Origin: Pelagimonas sp.
GTDB lineage: Bacteria; Pseudomonadota; Alphaproteobacteria; Rhodobacterales; Rhodobacteraceae
Direction of reading: 5' to 3'
Length of the DNA: 59,722 nucleotides
NCBI GenBank assembly: GCA_025210455.1
Contig: JAOARQ010000038.1
Span: 1-59,722 of the forward strand
Shown here one piece after another: positions 9,405 to 18,504 of the stretch. A program made the translations under genes and the position numbers. How positions within the stretch are numbered: position 1 is the first letter of the stretch; every line of letters starts with the position of its first letter. The notes under the pieces were generated by a model that saw nothing but the letters and a program-made list of their open reading frames with translations, ran no database searches and was not told the origin of the DNA.

Positions 9405-11143
9405 GCCAATTGCGCTTCAATTTTGCTGCGCAGTTCGGTTCCGGTGTCGGTGGCGTCGATAAATGTGATGGGGCTATTGTTTGGTTCGGGCGTTTCACCG
9501 CGCGCTGTCAGGCCCAGAACCGGGGCCACCAATGATAGTTGATCAAGCTGCACCTGTGCGTCTTGGCAGTGGGTCAGATCGTCGATCAGAATTATATCTG
9601 GCTTGAGTTTGAGCGCCTCAATCAGCGTCAGGGCTTCGGTACAGGATTGCGCGTGGGCAAAGCCCCAGTACCATTCGGAAAACAGCACATCCCAATCCCC
9701 ATAGTACGGGCTGCGGCCCGATCCAATGTACAACACAAAGCGCTGAGATTGCTCTGGCACAGGGGCTGGCTGGTTTTCCTCATGCGGCAGAACCAGACTG
9801 ACCTGCGTCCCTTGTCCCGGTTCTGAGCGTAGCTCCAGATGCCCACCCAGTTGTTCCGCCAGATGCTGGCAGATGCTCAGCCCCAGACCGCTTCCGGGCA
9901 GGGAACGATCCCGGCTCAGCCTGACATGGGCATCAAAAATCCGCGCCTGATCTGCAGCTCCAATGCCCGGCCCATCATCCGAAACTGTCAGGATCACGCG
10001 ATCCCTGGCAAAGCTGGCGCGCAGTTCGATATGAGGTGCCGCCCCGCCATATTTCACCGCGTTGCTTAGAAGATTGCGCAGGATACGTTCGATCACATGC
10101 GGATCTGACAGGATCTGCTGCACTGCCGGATCAATAGCTGAAGAAAACACAGCGCCGCTTTGGTTGGCACGCATTTCATGCAGCAACTGGCAGAACATCA
10201 AAGCCACGTCTACTGGCGCGTTTTGCACATTCGGCAGCATTTCCCCCAGCTGATTGGCGCGCGACATTTCATTCAAGAGCTTTTCCTGACTGTCCTGACA
10301 GTTTTGCACCTGCCGGATGAGATCCCGGTGTTCAGAGGCATCCAGAGCCTTCTCCAGCTTTGCCAGAAGATTGCGCTGAGTCAGCAGGGGCTGGGCCAGG
10401 TCATGGCTGATGGCAGACAGAAACCGCGCCTTTTCCGATTGGAACCTGCGTTTGGCCTCGGCCTCATCCAATTGAGATTGAACGGCAATTTTGGCCAGCC
10501 TGTCGGCGATGGCTTCGCGGGTTTTCTGGCTGGCCTGTTTGTTGGTGGAAAAACAAAAGCCAAAATACAAAAACACAAACATGCCGTAGATCTGCAGCAG
10601 GCCGTCTGCCGTCAAAACCAGATAGGTCCCGAAAGGCAGTAACGAAAACGCTGCAAGCGCCAGAAACCCCGGACGATAGATGGTACCCGCCATAATCCCG
10701 CCCGTGGTGATCGAAGCGATAAAGACCCCGGCCACAAGCGTGTGCATTTCCTGCCCCTGACTGGCGATGGATATGGCGAAACTGCCCCAGACCATCCCTG
10801 TCAGGGCTGAAATCACCACATGATAGCGCAAAAAGATCGGGGCGGTGTCAAGGGTGATGCCGTCTTTCCAGATCACCTGCGCATAGATCACTGTCACCGC
10901 CACCATGACCATCGCAGCAGAAAACCAGGCCGCCGCTGTGCCATACATGCCAAGGCTTAGCAGATTGCCCGCGATGACCAGAACAAGCATGACCACCGCC
11001 CGCGCCGACCCGACTGCGCGCGCGCGCAGCATTCGTGCCTCTTCCGCAAAGATCTCTGCTTGGTCAATTCCTTCAAAGGTGGGCTCTGAAGTGTCTTTCA
11101 TCCATCTTCCCGTGTCGGTGGATCGGTTTGGCAAGTCAAACAT
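9401..11143 (-). CDS. Membrane histidine kinase with C-terminal degenerate receiver
   Basis: A 580-residue sensor. The order is: a cytoplasmic N-terminus, six or so hydrophobic helices (about 47-200) with no large periplasmic loop, a linker helix, an H-box with H247 (FLSAISHDLAQPL), then N (RILRNLLSNAVKYGG), G1 (SDDGPGIG) and G2 (GSGLGLSICQHL) boxes. Residues about 465-580 form a receiver-like fold that keeps PDIILIDD but has lost the first-strand acidic pair (it reads LYIGSGRSP), so it is probably a pseudo-receiver. The SHDLAQPL H-box is the kind paired with LuxR-type regulators in RpfC/RegB-like hybrids. The ATG at 11101 with GGGAAG upstream is an alternative start. No sensed signal can be inferred. 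Confidence 0.85.
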   Translation of the reverse strand: MFDLPNRSTDTGRWMKDTSEPTFEGIDQAEIFAEEARMLRARAVGSARAVVMLVLVIAGNLLSLGMYGTAAAWFSAAMVMVAVTVIYAQVIWKDGITLDTAPIFLRYHVVISALTGMVWGSFAISIASQGQEMHTLVAGVFIASITTGGIMAGTIYRPGFLALAAFSLLPFGTYLVLTADGLLQIYGMFVFLYFGFCFSTNKQASQKTREAIADRLAKIAVQSQLDEAEAKRRFQSEKARFLSAISHDLAQPLLTQRNLLAKLEKALDASEHRDLIRQVQNCQDSQEKLLNEMSRANQLGEMLPNVQNAPVDVALMFCQLLHEMRANQSGAVFSSAIDPAVQQILSDPHVIERILRNLLSNAVKYGGAAPHIELRASFARDRVILTVSDDGPGIGAADQARIFDAHVRLSRDRSLPGSGLGLSICQHLAEQLGGHLELRSEPGQGTQVSLVLPHEENQPAPVPEQSQRFVLYIGSGRSPYYGDWDVLFSEWYWGFAHAQSCTEALTLIEALKLKPDIILIDDLTHCQDAQVQLDQLSLVAPVLGLTARGETPEPNNSPITFIDATDTGTELRSKIEAQLA

Positions 11144-11376
11144 AATTCAGCTTCCAGACCAATAGGTTGATCTGTGGCGTTTAACACGGATTGGTGAACG
11201 GGGTTTGCTATCCTATTGAGCACATCTGCTCCAAAAGGATACATGTTGCGTGCAATCATCATTGGGCCGGATCTTCACCGCCGCGCGATATTCACTGTTT
11301 TCAAAACAATGTGAACCATAGACAGCAGGAACATAGCTTACCTAGGGGCGTATTTAGCTGCAAAGGCGGGGGCAGG

Positions 11377-12654
11377 ATGCAGACGAGCAAAGTGATGACA
11401 GTGTGGCAACTTGCGGCTTTTGGTGTGCTGACGACACCTTTGGCGATGGTTGGCTTTGCCCTGGTGATCTATATCCCAACCTATTATGCCACCACTGTCG
11501 GGCTGGGGCTCAGCGCCGTTGGCGCGGTGTTTCTGGCGGGACGGGTCTTTGATGTGTTTACGGATCCTTTGGTTGGCCATCTGAGCGACCAGACCCGCCA
11601 CCGGCTTGGGCCCAGATTGCCCTGGATGCTGATCGGGGTACCGGGATTGGCATTGTCTGCATGGTTGCTTTTGGCACCGCCGCAGGATGCAGGGCTGCTG
11701 TATCTGATCGGGGTCAGCGCGGCATTCTTTATTTTCTACACAGTGCTGGATGTGCCCTATAGCTCGATCGGGTTGGAAATTTCCCCCAACACGCACGAAA
11801 GATCCTATATCGCCAGCTCCAAAGCAATTTTTCAGGTCGTAGGGGCAATTCTGGCCTCGCTTATCCCTGTGGTCCTGGCCTCGCAGATGGGGATTTCGCT
11901 TTCGATGATTGCCTCTGTAGCGATTGGGCTGCTGGCCTTGGGGCTGGTCGCCTTTTTGATGTTTGTCCCACGGCCCAAGCAAGCGGTCGCCCCCACCCGT
12001 ATGGGCCTGCGCGACAGCTGGCAAGATATCAAAGGCAACGCCGCGCTGCGCTATCTCGTCATTGCGTTCTTTATTGTGCAGGGGGCCAATGCGCTGACAG
12101 CCGGATTGACGGTTCTGTATATCTCCAACGTGATTGCAGCGCCTTCGCTGGTGGGACAGTTCTTTTTGATCGTCTTTGTCTCTACCGCTGTTTTCCTGCC
12201 GCTTTGGGTCTGGATTTCCAAGAAATCATCAAAACAGATCGCCTGGATCTGTTCGATTTTGCTGTGCTGCTGTGCGCTGTTTGGGGCTTTTTGGCTGGGG
12301 CAGGGGGATGTCGCGCTGCTGCTCGGGTTTGGCGTGGTGCTGGGGGCGGCTTTTGGCTGTGATGCTGTGATGCCAACATCCATGCTGGCCGATCTGGTGA
12401 CCAGCCGCGACAAGGCACAAGAAACGCGCCGTGGTGCAACGTATCTGGCCATCAAAAACGCGGTGTCCAAGCTGACCTTTGTGCTGCCCATGGGGCTGGC
12501 CTTTCCGGTTCTGGATCTTGCGGGTTTTCAGGATGGCGGCAGTAATGGAACAGCGCAGATCACCACCTTTCTGATCTTCTTTGCCGGGCTGCCCATTGCG
12601 CTCAGGCTTTGCGCAGTATTTTTACTCAGCATGAAACCCATCTCAGCAGAGTGA
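11377..12654 (+). CDS. MFS transporter, GPH (MelB-like) sugar:cation symporter family
   Basis: A 425-residue, 12-helix secondary transporter in the inner membrane. The loop after helix 2 reads GRVFDVFTDPLVGHLSDQTR and then LGPRLPWMLIG. This is the diagnostic GPH-family motif (RxWDxxxDPxxG...R.G..RPW). A second family feature is DVPYSSIGLEIS in helix 5. The ATG at 11377 is chosen because it precedes the first helix directly and follows GGCAGG. The open frame reaches further upstream but is poorly coding. Substrates in this family are glycosides, pentosides or hexuronides with Na+ or H+. The real substrate is unknown and no sugar-degrading gene is adjacent. Confidence 0.85.
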   Translation: MQTSKVMTVWQLAAFGVLTTPLAMVGFALVIYIPTYYATTVGLGLSAVGAVFLAGRVFDVFTDPLVGHLSDQTRHRLGPRLPWMLIGVPGLALSAWLLLAPPQDAGLLYLIGVSAAFFIFYTVLDVPYSSIGLEISPNTHERSYIASSKAIFQVVGAILASLIPVVLASQMGISLSMIASVAIGLLALGLVAFLMFVPRPKQAVAPTRMGLRDSWQDIKGNAALRYLVIAFFIVQGANALTAGLTVLYISNVIAAPSLVGQFFLIVFVSTAVFLPLWVWISKKSSKQIAWICSILLCCCALFGAFWLGQGDVALLLGFGVVLGAAFGCDAVMPTSMLADLVTSRDKAQETRRGATYLAIKNAVSKLTFVLPMGLAFPVLDLAGFQDGGSNGTAQITTFLIFFAGLPIALRLCAVFLLSMKPISAE

Positions 12655-12742
12655 TTGCCGCCTGCTCTTCAGGCACCACCCCCTGTTGCATTGCGTGTGA
12701 TCTGGTAAAAGCACAGCAAGATTTCAAGCTGGGCCACATTTC

Positions 12743-13897
12743 ATGATGACCATCCACGAAAACCTGTATTGGGAGCATCTGGGTCTTGCCGGGGCATTGG
12801 CAATTTCGGTCTTTGTTCTGATTGGATTGGCATTGCGCCTTATCGAAACGCCCGCGCCGCGTATGCATATCTGGGCGATGATCGCTTTCTTTGGTGTCAA
12901 CGCGTTGGATAGCCTGCATTCCTTTGCCTATTCGGATGTTTTTATGCTGTCCAACGGGTTGTTTCGCTGGTTCGATGCGCTCTTGCCGGGCTTTATGGTG
13001 TCGCTGTATTTCTATGTACGGGCTTTGACACAGGCAAAGCCGCACCTGCGCAAAAGCGACGCTGTGCACCTGATCCCCTTTGCGTTTAGCACGCTGTTTC
13101 TGGCGCTGGGGCGGATCCCGCAAATGGCTTTGTTGAATTCTGTCGGTGAGACCGGGTTCTGGGCATTCTGGGTGGTGATTGTGATGGTTTATGGCGGGCT
13201 GTGTATTCGCCGTCTGACGGTTCACAAACGCAATGTGCGCGCAGTCTTTTCCGATCTCGAAGGTAAAACGCTGCGCTGGCTGGATCTGCTGGTTGCGACC
13301 ATTCTGATCCTCGCACTGATCGTCATCATCGACGAAATCTTTGAACTGATGGGTCTGCGGCCTCTTCGGGACGGACTGTTTTCTCCGGTTTTCGATATCC
13401 TTTTGCCTTTGTCGCTTGGGGTGTTTGCGCTGCGGTCAAGTCCTGTTCTGCCCGATTGGGCTGATCCTGTGATCGAGGTCGAAAAGCCTGCTGCTGTCCC
13501 CACCCCAGACGCGGCCGAAACACCATCACAGCGCTATGCGCGCTCGGGCCTGCAGCAGGCTGATATTGATAGATATGCCAGCCGGTTGGAAAAGCGCATG
13601 GCCGAAGGGCAGCTGTGGCGCGATCACGGGTTGAACCTGCGCAGTCTGGCCGCTGAAATTGCGATTTCGCCAATCCATTTGTCAGAGGTGCTGAACACCA
13701 AACTGGGAATGACATTCTATGACTATGTCAATCAGTGCCGTATCCGCGACGCCTGCGAACTGCTGATCCGAAGCGACAAGACCATCATCGAGATCAGCGA
13801 AACCGTGGGTTTCAATGCCAAGTCCACGTTTAACACCAGCTTTAAGAAAGTGACTGATCAGACGCCATCTGTCTGGCGGGCGCGGCACCGGCCCTAA
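12743..13897 (+). CDS. AraC-family regulator with an integral-membrane sensor domain
   Basis: A 384-residue protein. Residues 1-235 hold about seven hydrophobic helices with short loops. Residues about 275-384 are an AraC/XylS DNA-binding domain: LRSLAAEIAISPIHLSEVLNTKLG, then TIIEISETVGFNAKSTFNTSFKKVTDQTPSVWR. A membrane-tethered AraC protein can sense a lipid, small hydrophobic molecule or membrane state and act on DNA without release. The gene is alone, 88 bases after the transporter on the same strand, so co-transcription is possible. Two ATGs at 12743 and 12746 are equivalent. Confidence 0.82.
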   Translation: MMTIHENLYWEHLGLAGALAISVFVLIGLALRLIETPAPRMHIWAMIAFFGVNALDSLHSFAYSDVFMLSNGLFRWFDALLPGFMVSLYFYVRALTQAKPHLRKSDAVHLIPFAFSTLFLALGRIPQMALLNSVGETGFWAFWVVIVMVYGGLCIRRLTVHKRNVRAVFSDLEGKTLRWLDLLVATILILALIVIIDEIFELMGLRPLRDGLFSPVFDILLPLSLGVFALRSSPVLPDWADPVIEVEKPAAVPTPDAAETPSQRYARSGLQQADIDRYASRLEKRMAEGQLWRDHGLNLRSLAAEIAISPIHLSEVLNTKLGMTFYDYVNQCRIRDACELLIRSDKTIIEISETVGFNAKSTFNTSFKKVTDQTPSVWRARHRP

Positions 13898-14112
13898 GTG
13901 TCTGACCGCGTTCGATTGCACTGGCCCAAGCGGGTGCGGACGATTTCCATTGATCTTTAACACTCAGATTTTGTTGCATTAAATTTGACGTTAGTTCGAT
14001 CCAGCTTGTTCGAACGCCCGGCCAAGCCGGTTCGGTCGCAACCAGACTGGGGGTCATCCAAATCCTTGAGAGAGGCACGCCAAAGTGGCGGCCAAGACTG
14101 AAGGATTATCCA

Positions 14113-14472
14113 ATGAAACAACTTCTAGCCCTACCCCTGATCGCATCTGTCGCTGCTTGCGGGAACGGTGGCGCGAAATACGAACCCGTTCTTGACGGGC
14201 CGAAAAACCTCTCTTTCCAATCGGATCTATCTGCCTGCCAATCGCTGGCGCGCGCGCAAAAGCAGGTAGATAAGAAAACGCTTGGTGCCACTTTGGTTGG
14301 TGCAGGTGCCGGGGCTGTGTTGGGGGACATTGGTGATGACAGCACGGCCCTTGGCGGAGCGGTTCACGGGGCCGTTGCTGGCGGGGCCACAGCAGCGCTC
14401 GAAGCGAAAGACCTTCGCGAAGAGATTGTCAAAAACTGTATGCTTGGCCGCGGCCACAAGGTTGTGGGGTAA
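14113..14472 (+). CDS. Small glycine-zipper lipoprotein
   Basis: A 119-residue secreted protein. The signal peptide MKQLLALPLIASVAAC ends in a lipobox-like VAAC, so Cys16 would be lipidated. The mature part has a Gly-zipper-type hydrophobic stretch (TLVGAGAGAVLGDIGDD, then GGAVHGAVAGGATAALEA), common in small outer-membrane or inner-membrane-associated lipoproteins. Two further Cys residues (QSDLSACQS and VKNCMLGRG) could form a disulfide. Function is unknown. It appears to be a single-gene unit. Confidence 0.7.
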   Translation: MKQLLALPLIASVAACGNGGAKYEPVLDGPKNLSFQSDLSACQSLARAQKQVDKKTLGATLVGAGAGAVLGDIGDDSTALGGAVHGAVAGGATAALEAKDLREEIVKNCMLGRGHKVVG

Positions 14473-14675
14473 GTGACCATGGCGGGCGATCTTTTGCACA
14501 TTCGGGCGTGTCGTTTCCATGCGTTGCACGGCCTGCTGACCGGAACGATCTGGCAAAACTCGCCCGGCCTCAGGGTGTCGTTGCCAAAGTTAGACACCCC
14601 GATCAAGAGGCTGGCGGGCGGGACGCAAGTGACGCGCCCCCAACCCACGCGATCTAATGGAAGAGAGGCAGCAAA

Positions 14676-15530
14676 ATGAAACAGGTTTTGATCGCCGGGG
14701 CGACAGGATATTTGGGGCGGTATCTATGCGCTGAATACAAGCGGCGCGGCTGGCATGTCAGCGCCCTGGCCCGCAAGTTCAGCGCGACAGATGGGCTTGC
14801 TGCGGATCGGGTGATCCGGGCGGAAGCAACATGGCGCGAAAGCCTGGAGGGCCACCTAAAGGGATTTGATCTTATTGTTTCTGCCCTGGGCATCACGCGG
14901 CAGGTGGATGGGCTGGGCTATTGGGATGTGGATTATCAAGCCAATCTCAATCTTCTGGAAGAGGCACTGATCAGCGGTGTGCCGCGCTTTGCTTATGTGC
15001 ATGTGATGAATGCGGACCGAATGGAGAATGTGCCGCTGGTCGCGGCAAAATCCGCCTTTGTGCGCAGGTTACAAACCGCAGATCTGGCATCGACCGTGAT
15101 CGCGCCGACAGGGTATTTTTCAGATATGGGGGATTTTCTGAATATGGCGCGCTCTGGCCGTGTCTGGCTGTTCGGATCAGGAGAGCACCGCATGAATCCG
15201 ATCCATGGCGCAGATCTGGCAGCAGCAATTTTTGATGCAGTGTCCGCAGGGGCTGAATGGGCGGATATTGGTGGGCCGGAAACCTTTACCCAGAATGAAA
15301 TTGCGCAGCTTTGCTTTGCCGCGCTGCAACGCGATACGCGCATCACGCATTTGCCTGATGGGCTGCGCAAAGCCCTGCTTTGGGGACTGCCCCGGTTTGC
15401 CCCACGCCGCATCGCAGGTCCGGCGCAGTTTTTTCTGACTGCCGGAGCCATGAACATGACCGCCCCTGCATCGGGCACACATCTGTTGGGGGCGCATCTT
15501 GAGGCTATGGTGGCAGAGAAAAAGCTGTAG
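14676..15530 (+). CDS. NAD(P)-binding SDR-family protein (atypical, NmrA-like)
   Basis: A 284-residue Rossmann-fold protein starting MKQVLIAGATGYLGRYLCAEY, where GATGYLGR is the atypical-SDR nucleotide-binding motif GxxGxxG. Conserved features include IVSALGITRQ and later VIAPTGYFSDMG with GADLAAAIFDAV. The Tyr-x-x-x-Lys catalytic pair of classical SDRs is not evident, as is usual for NmrA/complex I NDUFA9-like proteins. RBS AGAGAGG sits just upstream. Likely roles are redox sensing or a reductase or epimerase step. The substrate is unknown and the neighbours give no clue. Confidence 0.75.
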   Translation: MKQVLIAGATGYLGRYLCAEYKRRGWHVSALARKFSATDGLAADRVIRAEATWRESLEGHLKGFDLIVSALGITRQVDGLGYWDVDYQANLNLLEEALISGVPRFAYVHVMNADRMENVPLVAAKSAFVRRLQTADLASTVIAPTGYFSDMGDFLNMARSGRVWLFGSGEHRMNPIHGADLAAAIFDAVSAGAEWADIGGPETFTQNEIAQLCFAALQRDTRITHLPDGLRKALLWGLPRFAPRRIAGPAQFFLTAGAMNMTAPASGTHLLGAHLEAMVAEKKL

Positions 15531-15815
15531 TTTTCTTTTTCTCCGGGTGGACGTCGGGCGTGACCGTTTGGTGCAGCTGAGCGGCGCGCAGCACATTCTT
15601 GACAAAATTTATATACAACTGTAGAGCGCATCTCAGCAAGTTATACTCACGTTCAGCAAGCTTAAAATCCGATCTCATCCAGGATGAGCATCTTTCATTT
15701 TAGCGCTTGAGACCTGCCGTGACGCACTCATCACACATCTGCAAGACGACCCGGGCGTTTCGCCTGTCGGAACTGTCATGCCCGCCTTATCCCTCATTAC
15801 ATCCGGAGACCTGAA

Positions 15816-16313
15816 ATGTCGCATTCTCTTCCCGCGCGGCTGCGTGCCAGCCTGCTTGTGGGCGCCTCTGTTCTGGCGCTGACTTCCACAGCTGTGCCTG
15901 CCTTTGCGGATCAATCCGTCGTGCTGGTACAATTGAATGAATACAACGGCCCAGAGGCTTATTTTCATCTCTATCTGGTGAACCCAAAGGGGAAATTTGA
16001 CCGCACGCTTTGGGTGTCTGGGCCGGATAAAATCTGGTGGCCGGATTCCAAACGCTGGTTTGGCTATCATTCGCGCGCCCGTGAAAATGTTGATGCCGTG
16101 ACCGGCGCGTCGACCGCGGCGGGCGCAAGGTCTGTCATGCATGTTGAGATTGATAAATCACTGGTGGATGCAGGCTATAAGCTGCGTGTTGAAACTTCGG
16201 TTGAAAATGCGGACAACGTTCAGGAAGACGTCGAAGTTGACCTGACCACAGACAACCAGCGCGAGAAGTTCCCGGGAACGGGCTATGTGCGCTATATCCG
16301 CTACAAGCTGTAA
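15816..16313 (+). CDS. Secreted DUF2271 protein with flavinylation-like motif
   Basis: A 165-residue protein with a cleavable signal peptide (about residues 1-31, cut after AFA). The mature domain fits DUF2271: IWWPDSKRWFGY, then DAVTGASTAAG. The segment D93-A-V-T-G-A-S99-T100 matches the Dxx(S/T)GA(S/T) pattern that ApbE recognises in NqrC, RnfG and other FMN-bearing proteins, with S99 or T100 as the acceptor. DUF2271 proteins are known to occur with PepSY proteins and ApbE. The predicted role is a periplasmic flavin carrier reduced by the PepSY reductase, whose ATG begins two bases after this stop. RBS CGGAGA is upstream. Flavinylation is inferred. Confidence 0.75.
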   Translation: MSHSLPARLRASLLVGASVLALTSTAVPAFADQSVVLVQLNEYNGPEAYFHLYLVNPKGKFDRTLWVSGPDKIWWPDSKRWFGYHSRARENVDAVTGASTAAGARSVMHVEIDKSLVDAGYKLRVETSVENADNVQEDVEVDLTTDNQREKFPGTGYVRYIRYKL

Positions 16314-16315
16314 AC

Positions 16316-18490
16316 ATGTGGCGTCAGGCACATCGCTGGCCGGGGGTGATCCTTGGGCTGTTGCTGGTTTTTCTGGCTGTCACGGGATCCATTCTGTCGA
16401 TTGATCCCCTGCTGCAGCGCTATGACCGCAATGTTCATGATTTGGGTGATCTGAGCGTGGGCGATGTGCTGCGCCTTTCGGCGAAAAAGAACCCCTATTT
16501 TGAAATTGACAGGGTTCGGATTGATTATTCGGGTCGGGTTCTGCTGCGCGGCGCTGACGCTGCCGGATCACGCGAAGTGCCGTTTAACCCCCAAAACGGG
16601 CGGTTGGCGCGCAAGCCGCGTCCGCGTCCGTTCTGGGATCTGGTGAACAGCCTGCACCGCAATCTTGCGCTGGGCCCCACGGGCCGCCCTGTCACTTTGG
16701 TGGGGGTGCTGGCGATGCTGGTGCTGGTGATCAGTGGGCTGACGCTACTGGCGCGCAGGCTGGGGGGATTTGCCCGACTGTTTGATCGCGTCAAAGGCCG
16801 GGGGCTGGACAAATGGCACACAGTGGCGGGGCGTCTGCTGCTGATCCCGCTGTTTGTCATCATGCTGTCCGGGGCCTGGATGTCGCTGGTGTCAAATGGG
16901 GTCATTCCATCGGGTGTGAACGACATGCCCGCCTATCCAGAAACCAAAGTCGAAGATGAGCCAATCCCCGCGACGGATCTTGAGGTCTTTGACACCATCC
17001 GGCTGGCTGACCTGACCGAGCTTTCCTTTCCAATCTGGTCGGATTGGTGGGATGTCTATGTGCTGCGTCAGGGCGGCCGCCTTAGCTTTATCGACCGCCA
17101 GTCTGGCGAAATCCTTAGTGTTGAACCCGTGCCCTTCCTGACCCGGGCGCTGGATCTGTTTACGCTGCTGCACACGGGGCAGGGGGCTTCGGTCTGGGGG
17201 GCGATTGCCGGGTTGGTCTCGCTGTCTGTGCCGTTCTTTACCGTTACCGGTGTGATCATCTGGCTGCGCCGCCGTCATCCCCGGCCGCGTGGCATGGTCT
17301 CGGTTGGGGCGGCAGATACGGTTATTCTGGTGGGGTCGGAAACGGGCACCACCTGGGGTTTTGCCGTCCACCTGGCCGAACGGCTACGCGATGCGGGCAA
17401 GGCGGTGCATCTGGGTGGGATGAACGCCACCTGCAAGATGCGCGAAGATGCCACGCTGTTGATTTTGGCGGCGACCTATGGTGACGGCACGCCGCCTTCG
17501 GGGGGGGCGCAGTTTCTGGATCGCCTGCCGGGCTATTCGGGCGCGCAGAATTTCGCAGTGCTGGGGTTTGGCGATAAGTCCTTTCCAGAATATTGCGCCT
17601 TTGCCATAGCCTGCCAGACAGCCCTGCACGACAGCGGGCGCAGCGCCGTATTACCCATGGGGGATATCAACCGGCGGTCCGGGCAGGCCTTTGCGGCCTG
17701 GGGCCATAGCCTTGGCCCGGTTCTGGGGCTGAACGATCTGACGCTGGATTACACCCCGCCACGCCCGCGCACCCGCCGTCTGGAGTTGGCCGAGCGGGAA
17801 GATTTTACCGGCTTTGATGGGGCCCCTTCCGCGATATTGCGGTTCCGCGCCCCCAAACACCGCAGGTTGCCCAGCTTTAATGCCGGGGATCTGTTAGGGA
17901 TCGTGCCCCCCGCTGATCCGGTGGCGCGGCTTTATTCGCTGGCCTCGTCCAAGCGAGAAGGCATGGTCGAGCTTTGCGTGGTTGGCGTCAAAGGCGGCAT
18001 CTGTTCGAATTTCCTGCTGGGGCTGACCCCCGGTGAAACCATCGACGCCTATGTGGAACACAACCCTGACTTCCGCCCGGCGCGGCGCGCGCCCACGATC
18101 ATGATCGGGGCAGGCACCGGGATTGCGCCTTTTGCCGGTATGATCCGACGTAATCGCAACCAGCCGATGGAGCTGTTCTTTGGGCTGCGCCACCCGGATT
18201 TTGATTTCTACTATCGCGACGCCATTGAGGAATGGCAGCGTGACGGCCGCCTGACCGGATTCCACCCGGCCTACTCGCGCCACGACGACAACGCCTATGT
18301 CCAGGACCGTCTGCGCGGTGCCGGGGACAGGGTGGCCGAACATCTGCGCCAGGACGCCACAATCATGGTCTGCGGATCGTCCCGCATGGCCCGCGCCGTG
18401 GCGCAGGAAATCGACACCATCTCCGCCAGCATCGGCACCAGCCTCGCCGAGCTTCGCCAGAGCGGACGCTATCTAGAAGACATCTACTGA
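16316..18490 (+). CDS. PepSY membrane protein fused to a CysJ-like NADPH flavodoxin reductase
   Basis: A 724-residue fusion. Residues 1-330 are a PepSY_TM module with four membrane helices (about 9-30, 127-146, 169-190, 297-318). Conserved histidines near helix ends (AHRWPG, SLHRNL, KWHTVAGR, LLHTGQ) could bind heme. Residues about 337-470 are a flavodoxin domain (GSETGTTWGF, AATYGDGTPPSGG, GFGDKSFPEYC). The rest is a ferredoxin-NADP reductase-like unit with the FAD motif RLYSLASS, the GGICSNFL loop, and the NADP motif IGAGTGIAPFAGMIRR with VCGSSRMARAV. This is the whole sulfite-reductase-alpha plan without a sulfite-reducing partner. It probably takes electrons from cytosolic NADPH across the membrane to the DUF2271 protein. 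ATG follows the upstream stop by two bases. Confidence 0.85.
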   Translation: MWRQAHRWPGVILGLLLVFLAVTGSILSIDPLLQRYDRNVHDLGDLSVGDVLRLSAKKNPYFEIDRVRIDYSGRVLLRGADAAGSREVPFNPQNGRLARKPRPRPFWDLVNSLHRNLALGPTGRPVTLVGVLAMLVLVISGLTLLARRLGGFARLFDRVKGRGLDKWHTVAGRLLLIPLFVIMLSGAWMSLVSNGVIPSGVNDMPAYPETKVEDEPIPATDLEVFDTIRLADLTELSFPIWSDWWDVYVLRQGGRLSFIDRQSGEILSVEPVPFLTRALDLFTLLHTGQGASVWGAIAGLVSLSVPFFTVTGVIIWLRRRHPRPRGMVSVGAADTVILVGSETGTTWGFAVHLAERLRDAGKAVHLGGMNATCKMREDATLLILAATYGDGTPPSGGAQFLDRLPGYSGAQNFAVLGFGDKSFPEYCAFAIACQTALHDSGRSAVLPMGDINRRSGQAFAAWGHSLGPVLGLNDLTLDYTPPRPRTRRLELAEREDFTGFDGAPSAILRFRAPKHRRLPSFNAGDLLGIVPPADPVARLYSLASSKREGMVELCVVGVKGGICSNFLLGLTPGETIDAYVEHNPDFRPARRAPTIMIGAGTGIAPFAGMIRRNRNQPMELFFGLRHPDFDFYYRDAIEEWQRDGRLTGFHPAYSRHDDNAYVQDRLRGAGDRVAEHLRQDATIMVCGSSRMARAVAQEIDTISASIGTSLAELRQSGRYLEDIY

Positions 18491-18504
18491 CAAAGGACAT
18501 CGCC

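Noticed and set aside
9628-10642. Plus-strand open frames opposite the histidine kinase gene
   Set aside because: They mirror the codon pattern of the kinase and have no ribosome sites or motifs.
15598-15640. TTGACA-like promoter before the DUF2271 gene
   Set aside because: A TTGACA is present but no convincing -10 hexamer lies at 16-18 bases, and it is about 200 bases from the start codon.
16316-18490. Sulfite reductase flavoprotein subunit for assimilatory sulfur metabolism
   Set aside because: The reductase half fits, but it is fused to a PepSY membrane module and there is no hemoprotein subunit or other cys gene nearby.
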